NCBI GenBank assembly: GCA_963922335.1
Contig: CAWUIB010000003.1
Coordinates: 310,001 to 374,000, forward strand
Source of the DNA: CALBPI01 sp963922335
Lineage (GTDB): Bacteria > Pseudomonadota > Gammaproteobacteria > Steroidobacterales > Woeseiaceae
Direction: 5' to 3'
Length of the DNA stretch: 64,000 nucleotides
Of this stretch, positions 17,374-25,430 are shown one piece after another. A model generated the notes under the pieces. That model had not been told where the DNA came from, ran no database searches, and worked only from the letters and a program-made list of their open reading frames with translations. A program made the position numbers and the translations under genes. The first letter of the stretch is position 1; each line of letters opens with the position of its first letter.

Positions 17374-18483
17374 ATGACCAAGAGCGCAGAACATAGGCCG
17401 CACCCTGACAGGGTGTTCCGGCTTAGTTACGCCAGTCGTGCGACGTCGCCGCTCGATCATGCGCAGACTGTTCATCTTGCCGAGTCGGCGGCGCTGAGTA
17501 ACGCGCGTGACGAGATCACCGGCGTACTTTTCGCTGATCACGGCATGTTTCTCCAGTGGCTCGAAGGGCCAGCTCCGAAAGTGTGTGAGCTCATGTCGCG
17601 CATCGTCGCTGATACACGGCACACTGACGTGACAGTGTTGAATGCGGGTTGGATGCCGAATCGGCGCTACGCACGTTGGAGCATGCGACTCGCTAATGTG
17701 CCTCTGCCAAGAGCGGTGGAAAGCAAAACGAGCGATGCGGAGTTTGCGACGCTGTACAGCAACTCCAATGCTGTCGATGCGTTCGAGGCCGTTGCGACGA
17801 CTTACCAACGCCAACGGATCAGCGCCCAGTCGATGATTTCAATGACTGACTTCGCCGATCAACTCATTCATCGATCTCCGGATCAGTCACCGACAATGCC
17901 GCGAGCGGCAGCTTCCGGTTTACGCGCCAGAGCCCAGTTTGTTGATGACGTTTGTCTTGAGCTGCAGCGCGGCTGGAAGGACGATCGCTGGAACTCGGTT
18001 GAGGTCGCCATTGCCATGGCGCATCTGTATTTGCTCTGGCAGCGTGCTGGTCGAGTTCGTCAGCCCTCTGGTGCGAGTCGATCCGTCGCCGTCGTTGTGC
18101 CGCCCGATAGCACCGAAATACTGGGCGCTATCGTTAAGACAGACCTGTTGCGCTCATCGGGTTGCGCTGTGCGCTTGATCCGGGCGCCGACAACCGATGC
18201 GACAATTGAGGTACTGACGTGGGTGAGTCCCGATGAAGTCGTAATCGCGGGATCGCGTACCGGATGGCAAGAAAATCAGCGACGGGCTGAGCGCCTTGCG
18301 GATGCGATGCGCGGTCGGTTTGGCGACACCCCGGTTTTTGTGGGTGGCAGTGATACCGGGCAGTTGGGCGGCTGGCCCGATCGGATGGCCTGCGAGCAAG
18401 ATGATGCCCATGCAATGTCGGCCGCGACCGTGGACTGGCATGCGCTGTCGCAGGTTGCGCAGTTCGCCGAGGCGACTCGCTAG
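17374..18483 (+). CDS. AppA-like BLUF photoreceptor with cobalamin/SCHIC-like C-terminal domain
   Basis: 369 residues from ATG 17374, with GGAG about 11 bases upstream. Residues about 13-105 are a BLUF domain with every key flavin residue: Tyr19, Asn43, Gln61 (in FLQWLEG), Trp102 and Met104. These are offset by exactly two from AppA of Rhodobacter (Y21, N45, Q63, W104, M106). Residues about 185-230 form a helical segment (ARAQFVDDVCLELQRGW and AIAMAHLYLLWQRAG). Residues about 240-335 form a Rossmann-like fold (SVAVVVPPDSTEILGAIVK, VSPDEVVIAGS, TPVFVGGSD). This resembles the B12-binding/SCHIC part of AppA but has no DxHxxG cobalamin motif. The protein should be a soluble blue-light sensor whose output is a protein partner. 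No photosynthesis genes are in the window. Confidence 0.85.
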   Translation: MTKSAEHRPHPDRVFRLSYASRATSPLDHAQTVHLAESAALSNARDEITGVLFADHGMFLQWLEGPAPKVCELMSRIVADTRHTDVTVLNAGWMPNRRYARWSMRLANVPLPRAVESKTSDAEFATLYSNSNAVDAFEAVATTYQRQRISAQSMISMTDFADQLIHRSPDQSPTMPRAAASGLRARAQFVDDVCLELQRGWKDDRWNSVEVAIAMAHLYLLWQRAGRVRQPSGASRSVAVVVPPDSTEILGAIVKTDLLRSSGCAVRLIRAPTTDATIEVLTWVSPDEVVIAGSRTGWQENQRRAERLADAMRGRFGDTPVFVGGSDTGQLGGWPDRMACEQDDAHAMSAATVDWHALSQVAQFAEATR

Positions 18484-18520
18484 CGAGACGCTCCCTGCAG
18501 GGCTACCATGATCCGCGATC

Positions 18521-19894
18521 ATGCTGGAGGCAGAAAATAACCCAACACCGGCTTACATCCGTGAGCCGTCAGCGCTAGCACGCTGGATCATCAGCAAACG
18601 TGTGCTCGGTCCGCATATGAACGGACGGGTAATCGAAAAGCGCCGTCGTAAGGCCGAGAAGCTGCGGCGTCGTCATCAAGCGCCGCATCGGGTTGATTAC
18701 TATCACCAACTGGATGATCCCTACAGCCACCTGACGGCACAAATCCTCGCTCAGTTTGCTGAGCGCTATGACATCGAACTTGGCGTCTATCTGATTCGCG
18801 CCTCTGGCGGTGGGTACCAGCCCGAGTCTGAAAAACTGGCGCACTGGGCGCGGCGGGATGCCGAGATGGTAGCGCCGTATCTCGGCTTGTCGTTTCCTCG
18901 TGACGCGGGGACTGTGCCGTTACCCGAACATCAAGTGCTTGCTGGGAAGGTGCTCGCCACCGAGGACACGGATCGCGCGATCTCTCAATTGGCAGACGTG
19001 TCGATAGCCTTGTGGTCGGGGGATGAAACAACGTTGGTGCGATTGGCGCAGGACGGGGTCTCGGAGGAGACTCTCGCGAATCGTCTAGATTTTGGATCGG
19101 CACGTCTGGCTGAATTCGGGCATTACTCCGGCGCGACGTTTTTTTATGGCGGGGAGTGGTATTGGGGCGTCGATCGCCTCTTTCATCTGGAGCGACGGTT
19201 GAGAGCACTCGGTGCATGCAAGCAACCGGAGCTGGAGCTGTTGGTGCCTCGACCAGATATCGATGTCACCGGTGTGGATGCGTCGCAGCTAAGGCTCGAC
19301 TATTATCCTTCCTTGAACTCGCCCTATACTGCCATTGGATTCGATCACACGATCGCGCTCAAGAACGAATGCGGCATCCAGTTCCATCACAAGCCGGTGC
19401 TGCCAATGATTATGCGCGGCGTGCCGTCGCCAAGAAACAAAACCAAGTACCTCGTGTTTGATACCAAGCGTGAGGCGGATGCGTTGGGTGTGCCTTTCGG
19501 CAACGTAATTTTTCCCATCGGCATGCCAACCAGAAATGCGTACTCGTTGCTGCCCTGGGCGATGTCTGAGGGTACGGATGAGGCATTGATGAGCGCTTTG
19601 CTCCGTCATGCGTTCGCGATGGGTGTTGGGTTGCACAAGCAGAGCGGCATGCGCCGTGCGGTGGAGGCCGCGGGCTTGAACTGGGCCGACGCGGCCAAGG
19701 TTATCGGTACTGACGACTGGAAGCACATGGTCGAGCAACATCAGGCTGAGATGGTCGAGGGACTTGGGCTTTGGGGCGTTCCCAGTTACCGGTTGTCGGG
19801 GCCCGATGGGGAACCCGATCTTGCTGTCTGGGGTCAGGATCGGTTGTGGTTAATCGCCGCTGAAATTCGACGTCGAGCGCAACTCTCGAGCTAA
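18521..19894 (+). CDS. Protein with two tandem DsbA/HCCA-isomerase-like domains
   Basis: 457 residues. Two thioredoxin-like DsbA-family (kappa-GST / 2-hydroxychromene-2-carboxylate isomerase) domains are visible. The first begins near residue 58 (RVDYYHQLDDPYSHLTAQIL) and the second near 264 (LRLDYYPSLNSPYTAI), with a shared C-terminal half (FAMGVGLHKQSGM, VPSYRLSGPDG). Neither has a CxxC: the N-cap residue is Ser or Thr (DPYS, SPYT), as in glutathione-dependent isomerases. The N-terminal 50 residues are strongly basic (EKRRRKAEKLRRRHQ). No signal peptide. It may be a glutathione-linked isomerase or transferase, but the substrate is unknown. It follows the BLUF gene by 37 bases on the same strand, so the two may be co-transcribed. 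Confidence 0.75.
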   Translation: MLEAENNPTPAYIREPSALARWIISKRVLGPHMNGRVIEKRRRKAEKLRRRHQAPHRVDYYHQLDDPYSHLTAQILAQFAERYDIELGVYLIRASGGGYQPESEKLAHWARRDAEMVAPYLGLSFPRDAGTVPLPEHQVLAGKVLATEDTDRAISQLADVSIALWSGDETTLVRLAQDGVSEETLANRLDFGSARLAEFGHYSGATFFYGGEWYWGVDRLFHLERRLRALGACKQPELELLVPRPDIDVTGVDASQLRLDYYPSLNSPYTAIGFDHTIALKNECGIQFHHKPVLPMIMRGVPSPRNKTKYLVFDTKREADALGVPFGNVIFPIGMPTRNAYSLLPWAMSEGTDEALMSALLRHAFAMGVGLHKQSGMRRAVEAAGLNWADAAKVIGTDDWKHMVEQHQAEMVEGLGLWGVPSYRLSGPDGEPDLAVWGQDRLWLIAAEIRRRAQLSS

Positions 19895-19895
19895 A

Positions 19896-19924
19896 AAAAA
19901 GCCCCGTACAGGACGGGGCTTTTT
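19896..19924. terminator. Bidirectional rho-independent terminator
   Basis: Stem GCCCCGT (19901-19907) pairs with ACGGGGC (19913-19919) around the loop ACAGG. It is flanked by A8 on the left and T5 on the right, so it can end transcription from both the DsbA-fold gene and the convergent PEP-CTERM gene. Confidence 0.9.
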
Positions 19925-19945
19925 CTGTTGCTGTGGCTGCTGGCC

Positions 19946-20527
19946 TCAGACAGTACGACGACGTCGCATGCCAAGGCACATCATGCCGATGCCGAACAGC
20001 GCCAGTGCGCCTGGAGCCGGTACAGGCACCGCCGTTAGATCGAGCGTGAAGTTCGTGTAGCCAAAACCTGCGCCGGTTGAACGGTCATCAACAAGCAGCG
20101 TAGAAATTCCGCCCAGCGAGGAAAGGTCAACCACGCCATTCGATCCGGCCGTGATCGTTCCGATCAGGTCGCCATTAATATCGAAACCGAGAAAATCGAC
20201 CACGTCACCTGAATTGAAGCCCGTCAGGGTAATCATCAGATTGTTGGCCAAGCCGTTGAACGCGACCTGAAAATCAGCCTCGCAATCAAAGCTGTCGGAC
20301 GCTAGCGGACAGAAGTCATAACCGAACGCCGAGCCAAAAAAGAAAGTTGCCCCGTCGAGAGCCGTGAATGTCCCCTCAGGTACTTCAAACTCCGAAATAC
20401 CAGAGCTGCCCTGGCCAACTTCGTCCGTTACGCTAGAGAAGTCGATGACGACTGCACCTGCGTTCGCAAACGCAAAGCAACCGACCAGTGAAAGAAACGC
20501 TTTTTTAAACACGATAGTCAATCCCAA
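19946..20527 (-). CDS. PEP-CTERM-type exported protein
   Basis: About 188-193 residues. A signal peptide (KAFLSLVGCFAFANAGAVV) is followed by a Gly/Asp-rich beta-type region and a C-terminal sorting tail: VPVPAPGALALFGIGMMCLG and then MRRRR. This is a variant PEP-CTERM (Pro-rich motif, hydrophobic helix, Arg cluster) processed by an exosortase. No exosortase or exopolysaccharide gene lies in the window. The start is unclear: the frame opens at TTG 20527, and GTG 20512 is an alternative. It shares the bidirectional terminator with the upstream convergent gene. Confidence 0.75.
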   Translation of the reverse strand: MGLTIVFKKAFLSLVGCFAFANAGAVVIDFSSVTDEVGQGSSGISEFEVPEGTFTALDGATFFFGSAFGYDFCPLASDSFDCEADFQVAFNGLANNLMITLTGFNSGDVVDFLGFDINGDLIGTITAGSNGVVDLSSLGGISTLLVDDRSTGAGFGYTNFTLDLTAVPVPAPGALALFGIGMMCLGMRRRRTV

Positions 20528-20635
20528 TTGTTTTTCTAATGCTCCTGCGATTTAGGTGGAGCAAGATGCGTGCCGGAAACTTAAGTTGTTAAAAAATCAA
20601 AGAAAAAATCGCACTCGTTGCCGGTGTGAGGCTCT

Positions 20636-21286
20636 GTGTGTAAAAAATGCCGACAGGTTTCCGGTGCCGCTGGAGCTTTGGTTGGGATCGGGCGGTTCGT
20701 CTTGTTGAGGCGCTTCGTGCAATCGCTACACCTGGGGCTGCGGACCGGATTGCCGAGCGGGCTGATTCGGGATCTGCGCAAGACTGGTACCGCAATCGGC
20801 CAGCTCCAGGGTTTGGACGATCGCTGGCATCTGACCGACGCCGCGGGCGTCGTCGTGACCACCACCAAGAACGGTGGGCCCATTGCTCTAAAACGAATTC
20901 GGAGTCGGCTCGGGGGCAGGCCGTTCTCGGCGTACTTGAATGATCTGGGTTTCGGCACGCGGCCTGATGCAATCGCCATCATCGCGGGTACCAACCCTTA
21001 CCATTATCTCGACATCGTAAGAACCAACAGCGCCACTCGCGGCGTCAGGCCCAGCGAGGTGGTCGCTCGAGTTCGTACCTGGGAAGCGCGTTACGGTTTC
21101 AAGCTCGATGGCGCTGGCTTCGATTGGCTGCTCGGAACCTTTTCAAACCCGCCTGACGATTGGCGGCAGCTTGCCGCAGAAGTGCAGGAATTCGCACCGG
21201 ATGTTGTTGACCAGGGCGCAGGAGACCTCAACGCATTGGCCTTTGAGCTGGAGCGACTGAACGGTGTCTATGCTTGGTGGGACTGA
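20636..21286 (+). CDS. DUF4253 domain protein
   Basis: 216 residues in the longest frame (GTG 20636). The C-terminal 110 residues match DUF4253: DAIAIIAGTNPYHYLDIVRT, RTWEARYGFKLDGAGFDWL, FAPDVVDQGAG and the terminal YAWWD. The N-terminal 95 residues are basic and less clear, and the true start could be further in. The function is unknown; the domain occurs in immunity-like and housekeeping contexts. No toxin or contact-dependent system is nearby, so I infer nothing more. Confidence 0.68.
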   Translation: MCKKCRQVSGAAGALVGIGRFVLLRRFVQSLHLGLRTGLPSGLIRDLRKTGTAIGQLQGLDDRWHLTDAAGVVVTTTKNGGPIALKRIRSRLGGRPFSAYLNDLGFGTRPDAIAIIAGTNPYHYLDIVRTNSATRGVRPSEVVARVRTWEARYGFKLDGAGFDWLLGTFSNPPDDWRQLAAEVQEFAPDVVDQGAGDLNALAFELERLNGVYAWWD

Positions 21287-21308
21287 CGATTCGTAAACAC
21301 TCTCAGAG

Positions 21309-21328
21309 CGTAATGTAATAATATTGCG
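21309..21328. promoter_or_regulatory. Zur-box-like operator before the COG0523 gene
   Basis: CGTAATGTAATAATATTGCG is an AT-rich imperfect dyad (14 of 20 positions symmetric) that resembles gammaproteobacterial Zur sites (GTAATGTTATAACATTAC-like). It lies 28 bases before the COG0523 ATG. COG0523-DUF1826 pairs are commonly repressed by zinc-bound Zur. Binding is inferred. Confidence 0.5.
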
Positions 21329-21355
21329 TTTCTGGATCCCCGTTGAGTGTTGAAC

Positions 21356-22573
21356 ATGACCACACAAGTCGCGTTGGAAAGAAAACTGCCCGTTACCGTG
21401 CTCTCTGGTTTCCTCGGAGCCGGCAAGACCACAGTGCTAAGTCACGTCCTCAATAACCGCGAGGGCAAGAAGGTCGCTGTCATTGTTAATGACATGAGCG
21501 AAATCAATATCGATTCTGAGATTGTTCGCAACGAGGTGTCGCTGAATCGCAGCGAAGAGAAGCTCGTTGAAATGAGCAACGGCTGCATTTGCTGCACGCT
21601 GCGCGAGGACCTGCTTGAGGAGGTCACCAGTCTCGCCAAAGACGGGCGGTTCGACTATCTGCTGGTGGAGTCGACGGGTATATCCGAGCCGCTGCCGGTC
21701 GCCGAAACCTTCACGTTCGCTGATGAAGACGGCGTCTCCTTGTCCGATGTGGCGACGTTGGACACCATGGTCACCGTAGTTGATGCGATCAATTTCTTAA
21801 AGGACTACGAGCAGGCGAAAACTTTGGCAGAGGCGGGTGAGTCTCTTGGCGAAGAGGATGAACGCAGCGTCTCTGACCTTTTGGTAGATCAGGTTGAGTT
21901 CGCAGACGTCATCCTGATCAGCAAAACGGATCTCGCGAAAAAGCAAGACATTGAGCGTCTGGTTGCGATCCTGCGCACGTTGAACACCGAGGCCGAGATT
22001 ATTCCGATCTCGAAGGGCACCGTCGAAACCGACGCGATTCTCAACACTGGCCGCTTTAACTTCGAAAAGGCGCAGCAAGCCCCAGGTTGGCTGAAAGAGA
22101 TGCGCGGCGAGCATGTGCCCGAGACCGAGGAATACGGCATCGGCAGCTTCAGTTATGTCGCGCGTCGTCCGTTTCACCCTCAAAAGTTCTATGACTTCCT
22201 TCATGGCACCCGGAAATACGGCAAGTTGATTCGTTCGAAAGGCTATTTCTGGCTAGCGACACGTCCTGAATTCGCGGGCAATTGGAGCCAGGCGGGCGGA
22301 GTTGCCACCTATGGGTTTGCAGGCTTGTTCTGGAAAGCGGTGCCGCAATCAAACTGGCCAACCGACCCTGAGTATCTCGCCGCGATCAAAGAAAACTGGG
22401 TTGAGCCGTTTGGCGATATGCGCCAGGAACTGGTGTTCATCGGCCAGGGGTTGGATGAGGCGGGCATTCGCGCAGCGCTGGATGATTGCCTGCTCAGTGA
22501 AGAAGAGGTACTGCGCGGCCGGACCCATTGGGAAACACTCAATGATCCTTTCCCGGCGTGGGATCGCGGTTGA
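21356..22573 (+). CDS. COG0523 (CobW/ZigA-type) metal-chaperone GTPase
   Basis: 405 residues from ATG 21356. The GTPase core has Walker A GFLGAGKTT, the metal-binding GCICC (CxCC) motif of the family, and the guanine-specificity SKTD. The C-terminal CobW_C domain includes PFHPQKFYDFL. COG0523 proteins of this class deliver zinc (ZigA, ZNG1) under zinc limitation; others serve cobalt or nitrile hydratase. The DUF1826 partner, which starts inside the stop codon, and the Zur-like box upstream favour the zinc role. A link to nickel for the hydrogenase 12 kb away is possible but less likely. Confidence 0.9.
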   Translation: MTTQVALERKLPVTVLSGFLGAGKTTVLSHVLNNREGKKVAVIVNDMSEINIDSEIVRNEVSLNRSEEKLVEMSNGCICCTLREDLLEEVTSLAKDGRFDYLLVESTGISEPLPVAETFTFADEDGVSLSDVATLDTMVTVVDAINFLKDYEQAKTLAEAGESLGEEDERSVSDLLVDQVEFADVILISKTDLAKKQDIERLVAILRTLNTEAEIIPISKGTVETDAILNTGRFNFEKAQQAPGWLKEMRGEHVPETEEYGIGSFSYVARRPFHPQKFYDFLHGTRKYGKLIRSKGYFWLATRPEFAGNWSQAGGVATYGFAGLFWKAVPQSNWPTDPEYLAAIKENWVEPFGDMRQELVFIGQGLDEAGIRAALDDCLLSEEEVLRGRTHWETLNDPFPAWDRG

Positions 22574-23241
22574 TGCGGACGAGTGGCCCGCAGGCGCGGG
22601 AAGCTGCTGCGCCGCAGGTGCTCTCACGTGAGGTCGCGATGGGCAACGATTTGGTCGTGCTCACAGAGATCTACAGACCTGATGTGAATATCGCCATCTG
22701 GCAGCGCAGCTTGACGCCGGAGGTAGACACCGCGGCGCAGGCGTTGCTCGAATCTGATTGTACGATCGAGTTTGGCAAGGTTGTTGCGCCCAAGGCGGTT
22801 GCGAGTGCGCTTTCTTATGATGTGCCTGAGCTTCCGAATGCGCTGACTGCGGATGTCGCCGAGTTGTTTGATATCTTCTGTTGTCTTTTCAATCTGAAAG
22901 AAGCAGGTCTTCGGTTGCGTACACTCGACCGCGCGATGTGCCCGAAATTTCACGTGGACCGTGTGCCTTGTCGGCTGATTTCGACATATGGTGGTGCGGG
23001 TACAGAGTGGTTGCGGCACGAGCATGTGGACCGCAGTCGTCTCGGCCCGTCAGGCCCTGCGAAGGCGACAGGCCATCCGCCGGCTTATTCGGATGAGCGA
23101 GACATTCAGACGCTCGAATGCGGGTACGTTGGATTGATGAAGGGAGAGGCCTGGCCTGGAAATGAGGGCGCGGGTTTGGTGCATCGATCGCCAGCCGTTG
23201 GATCTGGGTCTCGTCGGCTACTGCTGACAATAGATTTCTAA
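22573..23241 (+). CDS. DUF1826 family protein
   Basis: 222 residues from ATG 22573, whose A is the last base of the COG0523 stop (TGATG overlap). Family features are LTEIYRPDVNIAIWQRSL near the N-terminus and FDIFCCLFNLKEAGLRLRTL. MCPKFHVDRVPCRLISTYGG carries the conserved Cys-Pro-x-x-His and Asp residues that look like a metal site, followed by GTEWLRHEHVDR. The C-terminus has a second His (GLVHRSPAV). The family is of unknown function but is regularly paired with zinc-responsive COG0523 genes. The His/Cys pattern suggests a metal-dependent enzyme, which is inference. Confidence 0.85.
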   Translation: MRTSGPQAREAAAPQVLSREVAMGNDLVVLTEIYRPDVNIAIWQRSLTPEVDTAAQALLESDCTIEFGKVVAPKAVASALSYDVPELPNALTADVAELFDIFCCLFNLKEAGLRLRTLDRAMCPKFHVDRVPCRLISTYGGAGTEWLRHEHVDRSRLGPSGPAKATGHPPAYSDERDIQTLECGYVGLMKGEAWPGNEGAGLVHRSPAVGSGSRRLLLTIDF

Positions 23242-23247
23242 AAATTC

Positions 23248-23985
23248 ATGAGGGAGAGTCCAGTGGGAGAGCCGCTGCTCGTCGCCGACCAGTTGTCGGT
23301 ATCACGCGGAGGTCGCCAGGTACTCGACGCCGTTTCTTTTTCAGCGCAGCCAGGCGATGTTTTCGCTCTGCTCGGCGGGAATGGCGCAGGCAAATCGACG
23401 ACTTTGTTGACGCTGTTGGGGCTGATCACGCCTCAGTCCGGTGAAGCACGGATTGGCGGCAAGCGCGTGCACGACCATGTGGAAGCGGTGCGTGCGATGA
23501 CTGCCTATCTGCCGGAGTCTGCCAACCTGTATCCACATCTCAGTGCGCTAGAGAACCTCGACTATTTTCTCGCGCTTGCCGGTGTCAGTCGTTCAAAAGA
23601 AGCAATCCACCAAACGCTGGACCGCGTTTCCTTGGCAACGGACGCAAGACAGCGGCGGCTTGAGAGTTACTCCAAGGGCATGCGACAGAAGGTCGCTATT
23701 GCATTGGCAATGCTGCGTGAGACGCCCTTGTTGCTCCTGGACGAGCCAACGTCCGGTCTCGATCCGGTGGCTGTCGATGAGTTCAATGCATTGATCAGGG
23801 ACCTCTCCGGACAAGGCGCGACTATCATGATGGTCACACATGACGTCTACGGTGCTTGCCAGGTTGCGCGCAGTATCGGGCTTCTCCGTAACGGCAGTCT
23901 GGTCAGCGTGTTTGATGCGCCCGAAGGGGACAAGCTTGATCCGGAAGCTGTGCATCAGGCGTTTGCCGCTGGAAGTTCGCAATGA
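23248..23985 (+). CDS. ABC transporter ATP-binding protein (DUF3526 exporter module)
   Basis: 245 residues. Walker A GGNGAGKST, signature YSKGMRQKVA, Walker B LLLLDEPTSGLDP and switch His in VTHDVYG are all present, so it should hydrolyse ATP. It resembles the NosF/CcmA-like ABC-2 group. The stop overlaps the start of the first DUF3526 permease. Together with the two permeases it forms one ABC-2 type complex in the inner membrane; the substrate is not known. Confidence 0.92.
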   Translation: MRESPVGEPLLVADQLSVSRGGRQVLDAVSFSAQPGDVFALLGGNGAGKSTTLLTLLGLITPQSGEARIGGKRVHDHVEAVRAMTAYLPESANLYPHLSALENLDYFLALAGVSRSKEAIHQTLDRVSLATDARQRRLESYSKGMRQKVAIALAMLRETPLLLLDEPTSGLDPVAVDEFNALIRDLSGQGATIMMVTHDVYGACQVARSIGLLRNGSLVSVFDAPEGDKLDPEAVHQAFAAGSSQ

Positions 23986-25430
23986 CGGGCTGGCCGCGAA
24001 TTCTCATTGAGGAGTGGCGCTACTGGTCGCGTTCGCGGCTAACGCTGAGCGCACTCGTGTTGTTGGTGGTCATCGCGGTTGCAGCGGTGATCAATACGCA
24101 ATCACGGGTGGCCGCCGAAGCGAGTGCACGTGAGTCCATGCAAAGTGCGGCTGAGGAGGCGTTTCTTTCGCAACCGGATCGTCACCCGCACCGGATGGTG
24201 CATTACGGTCACTACGTGTTCCGAACACCGTCGCCGCTCGCGATCATCGATCCTGGCGTCGACCCGCTGACCGGTACGGTGATGTTCCTGGAAGGCCACC
24301 GTCAGAACACCGCCACGTTTCCTGCTGCGTACACAGCGCCCAGAGTGACGGGGTTTGATCGTCTGACGCCTGCGTTCGCCTATCAGGTGCTCGTCCCGCT
24401 GGTTTTGATTGTCGTTGGTTTTTCTTCCGTCTCGCGTGAGCGCGAATTGCAAACCAACGTTCAGCTCATCGCGCAAGGTGTCGATCCCGGACGCGTTTGG
24501 TTGGGTAAGGCGCTCGCACTGTTGGTTCTGAGCGGTATCGCCTTGTTGCCACTACATGTCAGCGCGTTCGGTGCCATCGCCGCAGGAGAATCCGCACTAG
24601 CGGCGGGTGCGATGGTGATCGGCTATTTTCTTTATCTGGCGTTTTGGTCTTTCGCGATTGTCGGCATTTCGGCGCGCGCGCGATCCGGTGCGATGTCGCT
24701 GCTTTGGTGCTGCGTCGCATGGATAGTAATCGCCGTGTTGATGCCGCGTCTCGCGGGTGATGTCGCAGGCACAGTCTCGCCGGTGCGCGGGAAGATTGCG
24801 TCAGATTTCGAATTGATTGCTGAGCTGCGGGAGCTGGGCGATGGCCACAATGCTGCAGATCCGGCGTTCGAGCAGTTTCGGGCGCGCGTGTTCGAGGAAT
24901 ACGGTGTAGACCGCGCAGAGGATCTGCCGGTGAACTTGCGTGGATTGATTGCCGAAGAATCAGAAGCGCGCCTCACTGAGGTGCTGAATCAATTTGCCGA
25001 GCGGCGCATGGGCGAAGAGGTGACGCAGGCGCAGTTTGCCCGCGGTGGTGCGTTGCTCTCCCCGGCGCTGGCGATACGCAATGTGTCTATGCAGACCGCT
25101 GGCAGTGATCTTGAGAATCACCATCGATTCTTGCGCGAAGCGGAGGCGGCCCGGTTCGAGTTCGTGCAGGGGCTCAATCGGGCTCATGGCTACGAGCTTT
25201 CTTACATCGACGACATCAACCGCAACAAGGACGAAGACTCCTGGATGCGCGCGCGTGTGAGCAAGGAAAACTGGCGTGTACTGCAGTCGTTTGAGTTCGA
25301 GCCAGCGCCTGCGGCAGATCGAGTGCAAGCTGCCAGTGGCGGGCTCCTCGTGTTGCTGGCCTGGTGTTTTTTGGCTGGTGGCTTCGGGTGGTTCGGTATC
25401 CGCGATCAGGGTCGTGCGTATGAGAAGTAA
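23982..25430 (+). CDS. ABC-2 type permease, DUF3526 family (first)
   Basis: 482 residues. One membrane helix near residue 22-40 (LSALVLLVVIAVAAVI) is followed by a large periplasmic part, four or five central helices (about 130-260, including YQVLVPLVLIVVGFSSV), a second large soluble segment rich in Glu/Arg (about 265-430), and a last helix (GLLVLLAWCFLAGGFGWFG). This layout is typical for DUF3526. The internal motif SVSRERELQTNVQLIAQG is conserved in such permeases. It overlaps both the ATPase gene and the second permease gene, so the three should be stoichiometric partners. Confidence 0.85.
   Translation: MTGWPRILIEEWRYWSRSRLTLSALVLLVVIAVAAVINTQSRVAAEASARESMQSAAEEAFLSQPDRHPHRMVHYGHYVFRTPSPLAIIDPGVDPLTGTVMFLEGHRQNTATFPAAYTAPRVTGFDRLTPAFAYQVLVPLVLIVVGFSSVSRERELQTNVQLIAQGVDPGRVWLGKALALLVLSGIALLPLHVSAFGAIAAGESALAAGAMVIGYFLYLAFWSFAIVGISARARSGAMSLLWCCVAWIVIAVLMPRLAGDVAGTVSPVRGKIASDFELIAELRELGDGHNAADPAFEQFRARVFEEYGVDRAEDLPVNLRGLIAEESEARLTEVLNQFAERRMGEEVTQAQFARGGALLSPALAIRNVSMQTAGSDLENHHRFLREAEAARFEFVQGLNRAHGYELSYIDDINRNKDEDSWMRARVSKENWRVLQSFEFEPAPAADRVQAASGGLLVLLAWCFLAGGFGWFGIRDQGRAYEK

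Noticed and set aside
20636..21286. DUF4253 protein as part of a toxin-immunity system
   Set aside because: No toxin, Rhs, T6SS or contact-dependent gene is nearby, so context does not support it.
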